A stretch of DNA of 10,798 nt from an uncultured Lachnospiraceae bacterium. Its GTDB lineage: Bacteria; Bacillota_A; Clostridia; Lachnospirales; Lachnospiraceae. The position numbers were made by a program, and so were the translations under genes. Of this stretch, positions 1 to 6,787 are shown piece after piece. Under the pieces are notes generated by a model, which did not search any database, had not been told where the DNA came from, and was given only the letters and a program-made list of their open reading frames with translations. Each line of letters starts with the position of its first letter. Within the stretch, counting starts at the first letter, position 1. The stretch lies in contig CAMWMM010000118.1 in assembly GCA_947175285.1 (NCBI GenBank), positions 1 through 10,798 on the forward strand, read 5' to 3'.

Positions 1-13
1 TACATATACTATA

Positions 14-60
14 TATAGCATATCTAAATTCAAAAGTAAATTGTGGGGTTTTATTCTTCC
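14..60. repeat. Copy A of a ~48-base dispersed direct repeat
   Basis: This stretch matches 3312-3359 in the same orientation. By hand alignment, 10 of 10 bases match at the left (tatagcatat), then 8 mostly different bases, then 13 of 13 (aaaagtaaattgt), then a T-rich right part ending in ttcc. About 37 of 48 columns agree, with one gap. It begins 5 bases past the dihydrouridine synthase stop codon. In copy B the divergent 8-9 bases form one arm of a hairpin. The partner arm for this copy would lie just outside the window, so its structure cannot be checked here. Function is unknown; it could be a structured 3' element or a remnant of a small mobile element. Confidence 0.6.
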
Positions 61-65
61 TGACC

Positions 66-1025
66 TCACTGCATATCAAACCTGCAGCACTCAAACACCC
101 CTTTGACCGCCGAAAGATATTCTTCCGACCGCCCCGCTTTCCGTATCTTTTTTAAATATCTGTCCGTATCCGAAAAACTATTTCCAAGATAAGACCAGAC
201 CTCTTTCATTTTAAAAAGCGCATCCTTGTCACTGCCAAGAGCCTCCCTGTAAGCCGCATACAACATATCGTGATATCGCTTTAGTTCTTCTCCGGAAATC
301 TTCTCCCCGCTCCTGATCTCCCGAACCAGTCCCGGATTCATCACAATGCCGCGTCCAAACATTACTCTTTCCACCGTCGGAAATCTTTTTACAAAAGCTT
401 CATACTGTTTCTTTGTAAAAATATCTCCATTATAGCAGACCGGATGGAAGCTTTTGTCAAGCGCGTCCGAAAATGTGTCAAGATCCGGAGTATGATTATA
501 GAAATCCTTCTGCAGTCTTGGATGTATGATGACCTCAGTAAGCGGATACCGGTTATATATTTTCAAAATATCCTCAAACTCCTCCGCAAATTCCAGTCCT
601 ATCCTTGTTTTGACAGATATTTTCAGCGGACTCTGTTCCTGCTCCAGTTTCTGAAATACCTCTTCAAAAAATCGGTCCAGCTTTCCTGTATCATTCAGAA
701 ATCCGCTTCCCTTTCCCTTTTTTACAACCGTCGCGGATGGACATCCCAGATTCAGATTCACTTCATCATACCCCAAATCCATCAGCATATTACAGGTATC
801 AACAAACTGCTCCGCATGATTGGTCAAAATCTGAGGCACCACATGGATTCCCCTGTTATTCTCCGGTGATACTTCCTTTTGATCTCTGGTTTTTAATTTC
901 TTTTTCTGTGTCGGTGTAATAAACGGTGTAAAATATTTATCCACATCGCCAAACAGCGCATGATACACATTCCGATATACATACCCTGTCACTTCTTCCA
1001 TTGGAGCCAGATAAAACTGCATCAT
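66..1025 (-). CDS. tRNA-dihydrouridine synthase family protein
   Basis: A predicted FMN-dependent enzyme that reduces uridine to 5,6-dihydrouridine in the D-loop region of tRNA in the cytoplasm, using NADPH. The 319-residue protein has the usual Dus TIM-barrel signatures in order: the N-terminal FYLAPMEEVTGY stretch (the family usually has APM with G-hydrophobic-T), the catalytic loop NLGCPSATVVKKGKGSGFL with Cys95, the FMN-contacting KTRIG (Lys139), IIHPR (His168), YNGDI near 198-202 and MFGRG near 222-226. The C-terminal part is the helical tRNA-binding domain. The length is normal for the family. The gene starts inside the stop codon of the upstream radical SAM gene (ATGA overlap), with an AAGGAG site about 5 bases before the first of two consecutive ATGs, so the two are translationally coupled. 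The exact Dus subtype and target position cannot be told from the sequence. Confidence 0.93.
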   Translation of the reverse strand: MMQFYLAPMEEVTGYVYRNVYHALFGDVDKYFTPFITPTQKKKLKTRDQKEVSPENNRGIHVVPQILTNHAEQFVDTCNMLMDLGYDEVNLNLGCPSATVVKKGKGSGFLNDTGKLDRFFEEVFQKLEQEQSPLKISVKTRIGLEFAEEFEDILKIYNRYPLTEVIIHPRLQKDFYNHTPDLDTFSDALDKSFHPVCYNGDIFTKKQYEAFVKRFPTVERVMFGRGIVMNPGLVREIRSGEKISGEELKRYHDMLYAAYREALGSDKDALFKMKEVWSYLGNSFSDTDRYLKKIRKAGRSEEYLSAVKGVFECCRFDMQ

Positions 1026-1909
1026 TCCCTCTCCTTTTCCCTGATCGCTTTATGCAGTGCGTTCAGTACCCTTTTTTTGTCCTTACTCCACTCGGGCGCG
1101 ATCAGCGTCTTTTTATCTCCGTCCCCGGTCAGGCGGTGAATGACCATTTTCTCCGGCAGAAGCGCTATACAATCTGCTGTCAGGGCGGCATATTCCTCCA
1201 GTTCCATCACCCTGCACTTTCCTTCTCTGTATTCCTTCTCTAAATCTGTTCCCCTTATAACATGCAGAAGCTGCAACTTTATCCCGTCTGCGCCGCTTTT
1301 TCCGACATAAGACACGGTTGCTTTCATATCTTCCTTTGTCTCTCCGGGAAGCCCGAGGATTACATGGACAATCACCTGTATCCCTGCCTTTTTCAATTTC
1401 TTTACCGCCTCGTCATAAACAGGCAGCGGATACCCTCTCCGAATATACTCAGCTGTTTTCTCATGAATCGTCTGCAGCCCCAGTTCCACCCACACCGGCT
1501 TTCGATTGTTCATCTCCCGTAAAAGCTGCATGACCTCTTCGGAAAGGCAGTCCGGTCTTGTGGCTATGGACAGGACTACGATATCCGGATGGGATATCGC
1601 TTCTTCATAGAGCTTTTTAAGTCTCTGCACCGGGGCATAGGTATTGGTAAACGCCTGAAAATAGGCAATATATTTCCCGTTTTTTATTTTTTCTTTTAAC
1701 CGTTCTTTTCCTTTTTCAATCTGAACGGTAATAGAATCTTCCATCTTTCCGGCAAATTCCCCGGAACCTGACCCGGAACAGAAGATACATCCTCTCGTAT
1801 CCAGTGTGCCGTCCCTGTTCGGACAGGTAAAACCGCCATTTAACGCAATCTTATATACCTTTTCTCCAAAAGTATCCTTTAAATATTTGTTCAGCGAATA
1901 ATATTCCAT
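1022..1909 (-). CDS. TIGR01212-type radical SAM protein (YhcC-like)
   Basis: A radical S-adenosylmethionine enzyme of the YhcC/TIGR01212 family, whose substrate is not established. From the chosen start the protein is 295 residues. The 4Fe-4S cluster ligands are Cys29, Cys41 and Cys44, in the spacing CX11CX2C that marks this family instead of the commoner CX3CX2C. Other signatures are GEKVYKIALNGGFTCPNRDG-type sequence before the cluster, YFQAFTNTYAP, SIATRPDCL, WVELGLQT, and HVILGLPGET further on. The ATG at 1909 is preferred over an in-frame ATG at 1960. It has an AGGA site about 9 bases upstream, and family members start just before the YSLNxYLK motif, whereas the extra 17 residues are lysine-rich and carry no family feature. 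It is the first gene of an operon with the dihydrouridine synthase, which overlaps its stop by four bases. A link to tRNA modification is an inference from that coupling. Confidence 0.92.
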   Translation of the reverse strand: MEYYSLNKYLKDTFGEKVYKIALNGGFTCPNRDGTLDTRGCIFCSGSGSGEFAGKMEDSITVQIEKGKERLKEKIKNGKYIAYFQAFTNTYAPVQRLKKLYEEAISHPDIVVLSIATRPDCLSEEVMQLLREMNNRKPVWVELGLQTIHEKTAEYIRRGYPLPVYDEAVKKLKKAGIQVIVHVILGLPGETKEDMKATVSYVGKSGADGIKLQLLHVIRGTDLEKEYREGKCRVMELEEYAALTADCIALLPEKMVIHRLTGDGDKKTLIAPEWSKDKKRVLNALHKAIREKERE

Positions 1910-2000
1910 CAGTTTCTTTCCTACATAATTTCTGTTTATCTTTTGTAAATATTTTAGCATAACTTCACGAAATACTTCTCTATATTTTACAATCTTCTAC

Positions 2001-2016
2001 TAGACACAGATGTCTA
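2001..2016. promoter_or_regulatory. Perfect inverted repeat, candidate operator 1
   Basis: TAGACA-CAGA-TGTCTA: two perfect 6-base arms around a 4-base centre, in the divergent spacer between the radical SAM gene (minus) and the XRE regulator (plus). On the minus strand it lies just upstream of a TAAAAT hexamer (1989-1984) that could be the -10 of the radical SAM operon. The size and symmetry fit a dimeric HTH repressor, but binding is only inferred. Confidence 0.4.
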
Positions 2017-2063
2017 TCGCTATTTCTATTTAACTTTTGGTTAATTTTTTTAATCAGCAATTT

Positions 2064-2081
2064 AACAATAACTCTATTGTT
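2064..2081. promoter_or_regulatory. Perfect inverted repeat, candidate XRE autoregulatory operator
   Basis: AACAATA-ACTC-TATTGTT: perfect 7-base arms around a 4-base centre, 51 bases before the XRE start codon. Its right arm overlaps the proposed -35 hexamer (2077-2082) of the XRE promoter, which is where a self-repressing regulator would be expected to bind. The assignment to this regulator is an inference from position. Confidence 0.45.
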
Positions 2082-2105
2082 CCTAAAAGTCCATTCTGTT
2101 ATCAT
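2077..2105 (+). promoter_or_regulatory. Predicted extended -10 promoter of the XRE gene
   Basis: TTGTTC at 2077-2082, a 17-base spacer, then TATCAT at 2100-2105 preceded by TGT, which gives an extended -10 (TGnTATCAT). The -35 is weak (three of six bases), compensated by the extended -10. Transcription would start near 2112, giving a leader of about 20 bases that contains the ribosome binding site. Confidence 0.4.
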
Positions 2106-2120
2106 AAGAACACAAACACA

Positions 2121-2126
2121 AGGAGG
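2121..2126 (+). promoter_or_regulatory. Ribosome binding site that fixes the XRE start
   Basis: A full-consensus AGGAGG sits 6 bases before the ATG at 2133. It decides against the in-frame ATG at 2037, whose extra 32 residues are low-complexity and would run through the promoter and operator region. Confidence 0.85.
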
Positions 2127-2132
2127 TTCGCT

Positions 2133-3173
2133 ATGCAAATCAATCAAATTATTCGTAATAAACGGAAAGAATTATCTTTAACGCAAGAGCAGATTGCAGA
2201 TTTTTTGGGTGTATCTACACCGGCTGTAAGCAAGTGGGAGAAAGGCAGCACTTATCCGGATATAACCCTTTTACCGGCTCTTGCCCGTTTGTTAAAAATT
2301 GATTTGAATACTCTTCTGTCTTTCAATGAAGATTTAACAGATATAGAAATAGATAATTTTGTTAATGAACTTGATAAAGCCGCCAAAGAGCAGAACTACA
2401 AAGCAGCTTTTCAAATGGCAATCGACAAAATACATGAATATCCCACTTGTGACAAACTGGTATATTCTTCCATTTTGTATTTAGAAAGCGCACTATTCCT
2501 TTATAGTGTACCAGAGCGGGAGCAATATCGGGAAACTTTTGAAACATTTTATGAACGCCTGTCCGTGAGTGAAAGTCCCGAAATCAGAGATACTGCAATC
2601 AGTATGTTAATTTCCTATGCAAGAAACAGGGGCGAATATTCAAAAGCGGAAGAACTAATCAATATGCTGCCATTCTCAAAGATAAATAGAGAGGAACAAC
2701 TTGCCATTCTTTATCAGCAGCAGAAAAAATACGCAGATGCAGAAAAGATATGGGAACACAGAATATTGAATGGCGTTTCAGAGATACAAAGCGCTTTAAT
2801 AAATATGCTCGAAATCGCTTTACATGAAAATCACAATGCAGACGCAGAGTTTTTTGCGGATATGTACGAAACAATTACCTGCCAGTTTTCTTTTCCCGAA
2901 TGGATGCGCTACAATGCTCATTTTCTGCTTGCAATAGAAAAGAAAAACAAAACCGAAAGTTTATCTATTCTTTCAAAAATGTTACCCGCTATGAGAGCGG
3001 AATGGAAACCGCAGGATTGCAAATTGTATCAACATACAAAAGGGAATGGTTCGACGTTTGTGCCGGGTAAAATAGCAGATTCTATATGTGAGGAACTGAG
3101 CACTAAGGAGGAATATGCGTTTCTTCGTGATTGCACGGAATTTAGAGAACTAATGGCAGGAATAAATTATTAA
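2133..3173 (+). CDS. XRE-family helix-turn-helix regulator with long helical C-terminal region
   Basis: A 346-residue putative DNA-binding regulator. Residues 1-64 form a Cro/C1-type domain: the helix-turn-helix is about residues 16-38 (LTQEQIADFLGVSTPAVSKW), followed by the YPDITLLPALARLLKIDLNTLLSF segment common in Firmicute XRE proteins. The remaining 280 or so residues are predicted from composition to be mostly helical, with repeated aromatic, alanine and leucine positions reminiscent of TPR-like sensors; no catalytic motif or membrane segment is visible. The ATG at 2133 is chosen because of the AGGAGG six bases upstream. The gene stands alone, divergent from the radical SAM operon and convergent with hsdR, and two inverted repeats in its upstream region suggest autoregulation. 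Its signal and targets are unknown. The N-terminal domain is certain; the C-terminal fold is inferred. Confidence 0.88.
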   Translation: MQINQIIRNKRKELSLTQEQIADFLGVSTPAVSKWEKGSTYPDITLLPALARLLKIDLNTLLSFNEDLTDIEIDNFVNELDKAAKEQNYKAAFQMAIDKIHEYPTCDKLVYSSILYLESALFLYSVPEREQYRETFETFYERLSVSESPEIRDTAISMLISYARNRGEYSKAEELINMLPFSKINREEQLAILYQQQKKYADAEKIWEHRILNGVSEIQSALINMLEIALHENHNADAEFFADMYETITCQFSFPEWMRYNAHFLLAIEKKNKTESLSILSKMLPAMRAEWKPQDCKLYQHTKGNGSTFVPGKIADSICEELSTKEEYAFLRDCTEFRELMAGINY

Positions 3174-3210
3174 GCATATTCTCACTTGTGTAGCGAAAGC
3201 AGTCGTTCCA

Positions 3211-3248
3211 GTCAACGGCAGGATAAACAGGCTACGCCCACCGTTGAC
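3211..3248. other. Hairpin in the XRE-hsdR spacer (8-base stem, 22-base loop)
   Basis: GTCAACGG (3211-3218) and CCGTTGAC (3241-3248) are perfectly complementary around a 22-base loop. Counted by eye, the surrounding 3190-3253 is about 58% G+C (37 of 64), clearly richer than the A+T-rich flanks. No T run follows on either strand, so it does not look like an intrinsic terminator. It could be a recombination-site remnant or the scar of a lost element; neither is demonstrated. Confidence 0.4.
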
Positions 3249-3290
3249 AGCCCGTAATAACGATTCCTAAATCATTACTCTAATACAAAA

Positions 3291-3329
3291 GAGCCTCAAC
3301 AGGTATGGTAGTATAGCATATTGAGGCTT
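3291..3329 (-). terminator. Compound hairpin, possible terminator of the hsdMSR operon
   Basis: Plus-strand arms gagcctcaa (3291-3299) and ttgaggctt (3321-3329) pair over eight Watson-Crick pairs plus one possible wobble. Inside, TATG (3304-3307) pairs with CATA (3317-3320) around a 9-base loop, leaving a CAGG bulge on one side. Read on the minus strand, the stem is followed by CTTTTG, a short T run, about 120 bases downstream of the hsdR stop. It could end hsdR transcription, but the T run is weak and the bulged shape is unusual for a terminator. Its second arm belongs to repeat copy B. Confidence 0.35.
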
Positions 3330-3359
3330 AAAAGTAAATTGTTGGATTTTTATCTTTCC
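3312..3359. repeat. Copy B of the ~48-base dispersed direct repeat
   Basis: Matches 14-60 in the same orientation: tatagcatat identical, 8 divergent bases, aaaagtaaattgt identical, and a similar T-rich end closing in ttcc. The divergent bases are exactly the 3' arm of the hairpin at 3291-3329, which suggests a structured element whose stem sequence drifts while loop and flank are kept. Both copies lie downstream of minus-strand genes. The two copies flank a 3.3 kb segment holding the radical SAM, Dus and XRE genes. Confidence 0.6.
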
Positions 3360-3450
3360 AATGTGCAGCTAAAAGTGTTCAACTTGCTTTTATTATTATA
3401 TCGTCTCAAACTAATTATATTATCAAATCCCCTTATCACGTTTCATTTTA

Positions 3451-6400
3451 TTAATTATTCTCTTCAAAATTTTCAACCTGTTCCATGACTTTGCGGAAAA
3501 CCTCAGGACTGTACTGTGGTGGATAGCCATTCTTAATCAGACAAACTTTAATGTCAAATTTGAGCTGATCTCGAACTATCTGATTATTAAGCCAGTCTGC
3601 AAACGAAGATTTGGTATCAATAATTTCCTTAATCTTTTTCGCCAAAGATCTACATTTGTCATTAATAGAAACACCATCGACAACTCTGTCTTTGCCATAC
3701 TCAAAATTATATTCGTCACGCAACGCCATCAGAATATCATAAAAAGCCTTTTCTTCAAACGTTAGTCCGACCTTACGGAAGCTTTCGCGGTCGACATTCA
3801 TTTCTTTCAAAATTTGCAACGCCTGAGCCGTTGCATTCTGAATAATTTCTTCAGAAGTCTGCTCCTGCGCAACTCCTGCTTCTTCCGCTGTTAGATGTTT
3901 TCGTCTCTCATGATACTGTTTAATCGTTTCTTCAAGCATTTCCTGAAACTTTTTTGCAGCCATCTGGTTCGTTTTGCTGTACTCTGAAATTTGTTTGCGA
4001 AGCATTTTTACCAGTAGTTCTAACTTAGTTGCTGGCATTTTTACGTCTGATAATTTTTCAAAATACTCTGGGCTAAAAATATCTTCCTGCTCTCCGTTTT
4101 CAAGAATACTTTCAACTTCAGTGTATTTTAACGCTTCTTCAACCATTCTCGCCACATGCCGATTCATGGTGTCCGCATCAACCTCATCGGTTCCACTCAT
4201 TTTACGGACAAATCCTGCAATTGCCATAAAGCACTGTGCGAGGGCAGATTCTTCTTCACCAAGTTCGCCGGACGGTTGGCAGATATCATAAGCTGCTCGC
4301 ATTCTTTTTACTGTTTTTAGAAAATATGTTTTGAACGACACCTTGCGAACACTTTTGCCGCCGTTACTTTCCGTTTGCAATTCCTGCGTGGAAATAAAAA
4401 CATATTCTGCTGCTTTTGCCAAAAGTTTATATCGCAGAACAGGATCTCCGGTGGGGTCAAGGAATGGCTTCAAATCATAACCAGAAAAAAGATCTTTCAG
4501 AATGGAAAGCTCCTCTCTGAACACATCTGTGGCTTGTTCAACATCGTCGGTCGAAGGCGCAACAGAATTATCTCCTCCGTACATTTTCATGGCTTCTCGC
4601 ATATTGTCACGAATACCAATATAATCAACAATTAAACCATATTCCTTACCGGGAAACTTCCTGTTGACGCGGCTGATTGTCTGAATCAGCATATGCTTTC
4701 TCAATGGCTTATCATTGTACATGTATGTAAGTGAAGGGACATCAAAACCTGTTATCCACATATCAACGACAATTACCACATGGAAGTTTGATTTTTCTTG
4801 CTTAAATGCGGCATCAAAATCTTCAGACCGCTTATTGTTTCTCACGCCGCCAAGATAGTCATACATCTCTTTTTTATCATTACTGCCAACACTGGTCACC
4901 ATTGCCATAAAAGGCATTGGTTTCAATTCTCGCAACTCTTCGTCGGAAATATCCATCCCGTCCGGCGCCTTCTTTTCCACAAACCATTCCGGGTATTTAT
5001 CCTGAAATTTTTTCAAGAGTTCATAAGCAATCGGTCTATTAGAACATACAATCATCGCTTTCTGTACTCTGTCCGGATTATTGGCGCATGATGAAACGTA
5101 GTGATCATGAATATCAACAGCAAGACGTTCCAGCCGGGAGGGTTCTCCTAAAATCATTTCCATCGAGCTCATTGCTTTCTTGCTCGCCTCAATATCTTCT
5201 TCCGTGGCACCATCGTCTGCACATCGCTTGTAGTATTCCTCTATTTGCTTAACTTTCTCTTGATCCAACAAGACTTTAGCAATGCGCGGATGATACTTGA
5301 TAGATACAGTAAGACCATCGGCAACCGCCTGATCCATTGTATAACGGTCAATTTCGTCACCGAAAGTCTGATAGGTTTCCGCAATCGGTGTACCGGTAAA
5401 TCCGACAAAGGTTGCCTGCGGGAATGCTTCTTTCAGAACTTTTGCATACGGCTTGGACACCATGGCTTTCATATTCTCGTCTGCGTCTTTGCTAAACTTG
5501 ATCTTTCTTGCATGTTCAAGCTGTGTTCTGTGTGCTTCGTCAGAAAAGCATATGATATTAGCACGATTGTTTATCAGGCCGATTTTGTCATCTTTTCTAT
5601 CGCAAAACTTCTGAATGGTGCAGATATAAAAACCTCCACTTTCACGTGCACCGAGTTCCTCACGCAGCACTTTACGGCTTGGAACAACGCTAACTTCACC
5701 GAGATTCAGAAATTCTTTGCTCTTTGTAAAAAGCTTCGCACCCTGCTTTTGAAGTTCATCACGATCAACAATCATTACAATCGTTGGGGAGCCGATTTCC
5801 GGCACATCTGTGCAGCGCAAAGCAAGCTGACGGGCAAGAAACGCCATTGTATAGGTCTTACCACATCCTGTAGCGCCAAAATAAGTCCCACCCTTGCCGC
5901 TTTTTTGAATAACAGATTCTACGATACTTTGCTTCAAAAGGCGTGTAGCAAAAAACTGCGGATAACGGCAGACAATTTCATATTCATCGCTGTCGTACTC
6001 ACTGTCCTGAAAATAGATGTAGTCACGAAAAATTTCAAGGAATCTATTTGGGCTGTATACGCCCTTTATCATTGTTTGCAGTTCATCAAAGGGAAGGGTT
6101 GAGACCTTATCCCCGTCGTTCACACGACGCCACGCATAAAAATGCTCATAAGGAGTGCGAACAGTTCCGAGTCTCGTTTTTACACCATCGGAAATACAGG
6201 CCAAAGGGCAATAATGCAGCAAGTGTGGAATATCGCGCCAATAACGACCATTAATCTGCTTCCACGCATCATAAATTGTTGCACGCTCATCTGCTGGATT
6301 CTTCAATTCGATTATACACAGCGGCATTCCGTTGACGAAGAGAATGACATCTGGCCGACGAGTCTCTGTTTGCCCATTATTGGTATACTCAACGATAAAC

Positions 6401-6780
6401 TGATTAACAGCACGAAAAATATTGTTTTTCGGTTTTTCAAAATCAATAAGAGGAATCATTCTAGCAAGACCACTTTGAGGTGTAAACTGAATACCGTTGA
6501 CCATCCACCCATACACCTTATGGAGCGTGGCAAAATCGCTTTCCGCACCCACAAGGCGAATTGTATCCATAATCTGCCGAATTTCGTCAACGGTCAGATT
6601 CGGATTTGTTTTGCTCAAAAACTGTTCCATATCATCCATATACAATACTTCTCTCCGAGAGCTACGAGAAATCCTATTCCCGGCAAGGTATTGCCAGTTC
6701 TCTTCCTCCAAAAATGTAAGAAAGGCATATTCGTATTCCGACTCACAATAATGACCATTATAGTTCTGTAAATTTGCCAT
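3451..6780 (-). CDS. hsdR: Type I restriction endonuclease subunit R
   Basis: The motor and nuclease subunit of a type I restriction enzyme: it translocates DNA using ATP and cuts unmethylated DNA far from the recognition site, in complex with HsdM and HsdS. The 1109-residue protein is full length. Numbered from the ATG at 6780: the PD-(D/E)xK nuclease with Asp144 (RRPDVILF) and Glu158-x-Lys160 (CIIELKN); Walker A FGATGCGKT (302-309 core); motif II DEAH (414-417); motif III GFTGTP near 462-464; WITGFD (675-680); and motif VI QTISRVNR (700-707). The C-terminal third is charged and helical, as expected for the part that docks on the methyltransferase. All key residues are present, so it is probably active. 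The start at 6780 has GGAGG 11 bases upstream; an in-frame ATG at 6798, overlapping hsdS by 11 bases, is the alternative. It is the last gene of the hsdM-hsdS-hsdR operon and ends convergent with the XRE gene. Confidence 0.97.
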   Translation of the reverse strand: MANLQNYNGHYCESEYEYAFLTFLEEENWQYLAGNRISRSSRREVLYMDDMEQFLSKTNPNLTVDEIRQIMDTIRLVGAESDFATLHKVYGWMVNGIQFTPQSGLARMIPLIDFEKPKNNIFRAVNQFIVEYTNNGQTETRRPDVILFVNGMPLCIIELKNPADERATIYDAWKQINGRYWRDIPHLLHYCPLACISDGVKTRLGTVRTPYEHFYAWRRVNDGDKVSTLPFDELQTMIKGVYSPNRFLEIFRDYIYFQDSEYDSDEYEIVCRYPQFFATRLLKQSIVESVIQKSGKGGTYFGATGCGKTYTMAFLARQLALRCTDVPEIGSPTIVMIVDRDELQKQGAKLFTKSKEFLNLGEVSVVPSRKVLREELGARESGGFYICTIQKFCDRKDDKIGLINNRANIICFSDEAHRTQLEHARKIKFSKDADENMKAMVSKPYAKVLKEAFPQATFVGFTGTPIAETYQTFGDEIDRYTMDQAVADGLTVSIKYHPRIAKVLLDQEKVKQIEEYYKRCADDGATEEDIEASKKAMSSMEMILGEPSRLERLAVDIHDHYVSSCANNPDRVQKAMIVCSNRPIAYELLKKFQDKYPEWFVEKKAPDGMDISDEELRELKPMPFMAMVTSVGSNDKKEMYDYLGGVRNNKRSEDFDAAFKQEKSNFHVVIVVDMWITGFDVPSLTYMYNDKPLRKHMLIQTISRVNRKFPGKEYGLIVDYIGIRDNMREAMKMYGGDNSVAPSTDDVEQATDVFREELSILKDLFSGYDLKPFLDPTGDPVLRYKLLAKAAEYVFISTQELQTESNGGKSVRKVSFKTYFLKTVKRMRAAYDICQPSGELGEEESALAQCFMAIAGFVRKMSGTDEVDADTMNRHVARMVEEALKYTEVESILENGEQEDIFSPEYFEKLSDVKMPATKLELLVKMLRKQISEYSKTNQMAAKKFQEMLEETIKQYHERRKHLTAEEAGVAQEQTSEEIIQNATAQALQILKEMNVDRESFRKVGLTFEEKAFYDILMALRDEYNFEYGKDRVVDGVSINDKCRSLAKKIKEIIDTKSSFADWLNNQIVRDQLKFDIKVCLIKNGYPPQYSPEVFRKVMEQVENFEENN

Positions 6781-6787
6781 TGCTTTA

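Noticed and set aside
2037..2132. N-terminal extension of the XRE protein from the ATG at 2037
   Set aside because: The 32 extra residues are low-complexity, lack a ribosome binding site, and run through the inverted repeat and promoter. A consensus AGGAGG sits six bases before the ATG at 2133.
5245..6102. A 285-residue plus-strand reading frame inside hsdR
   Set aside because: It lies antisense to conserved motor motifs of hsdR, is rich in Cys, Phe and Ile without recognisable domains, and has no credible upstream signals. It is a shadow of hsdR, as are the other plus-strand frames at 3974-6771.
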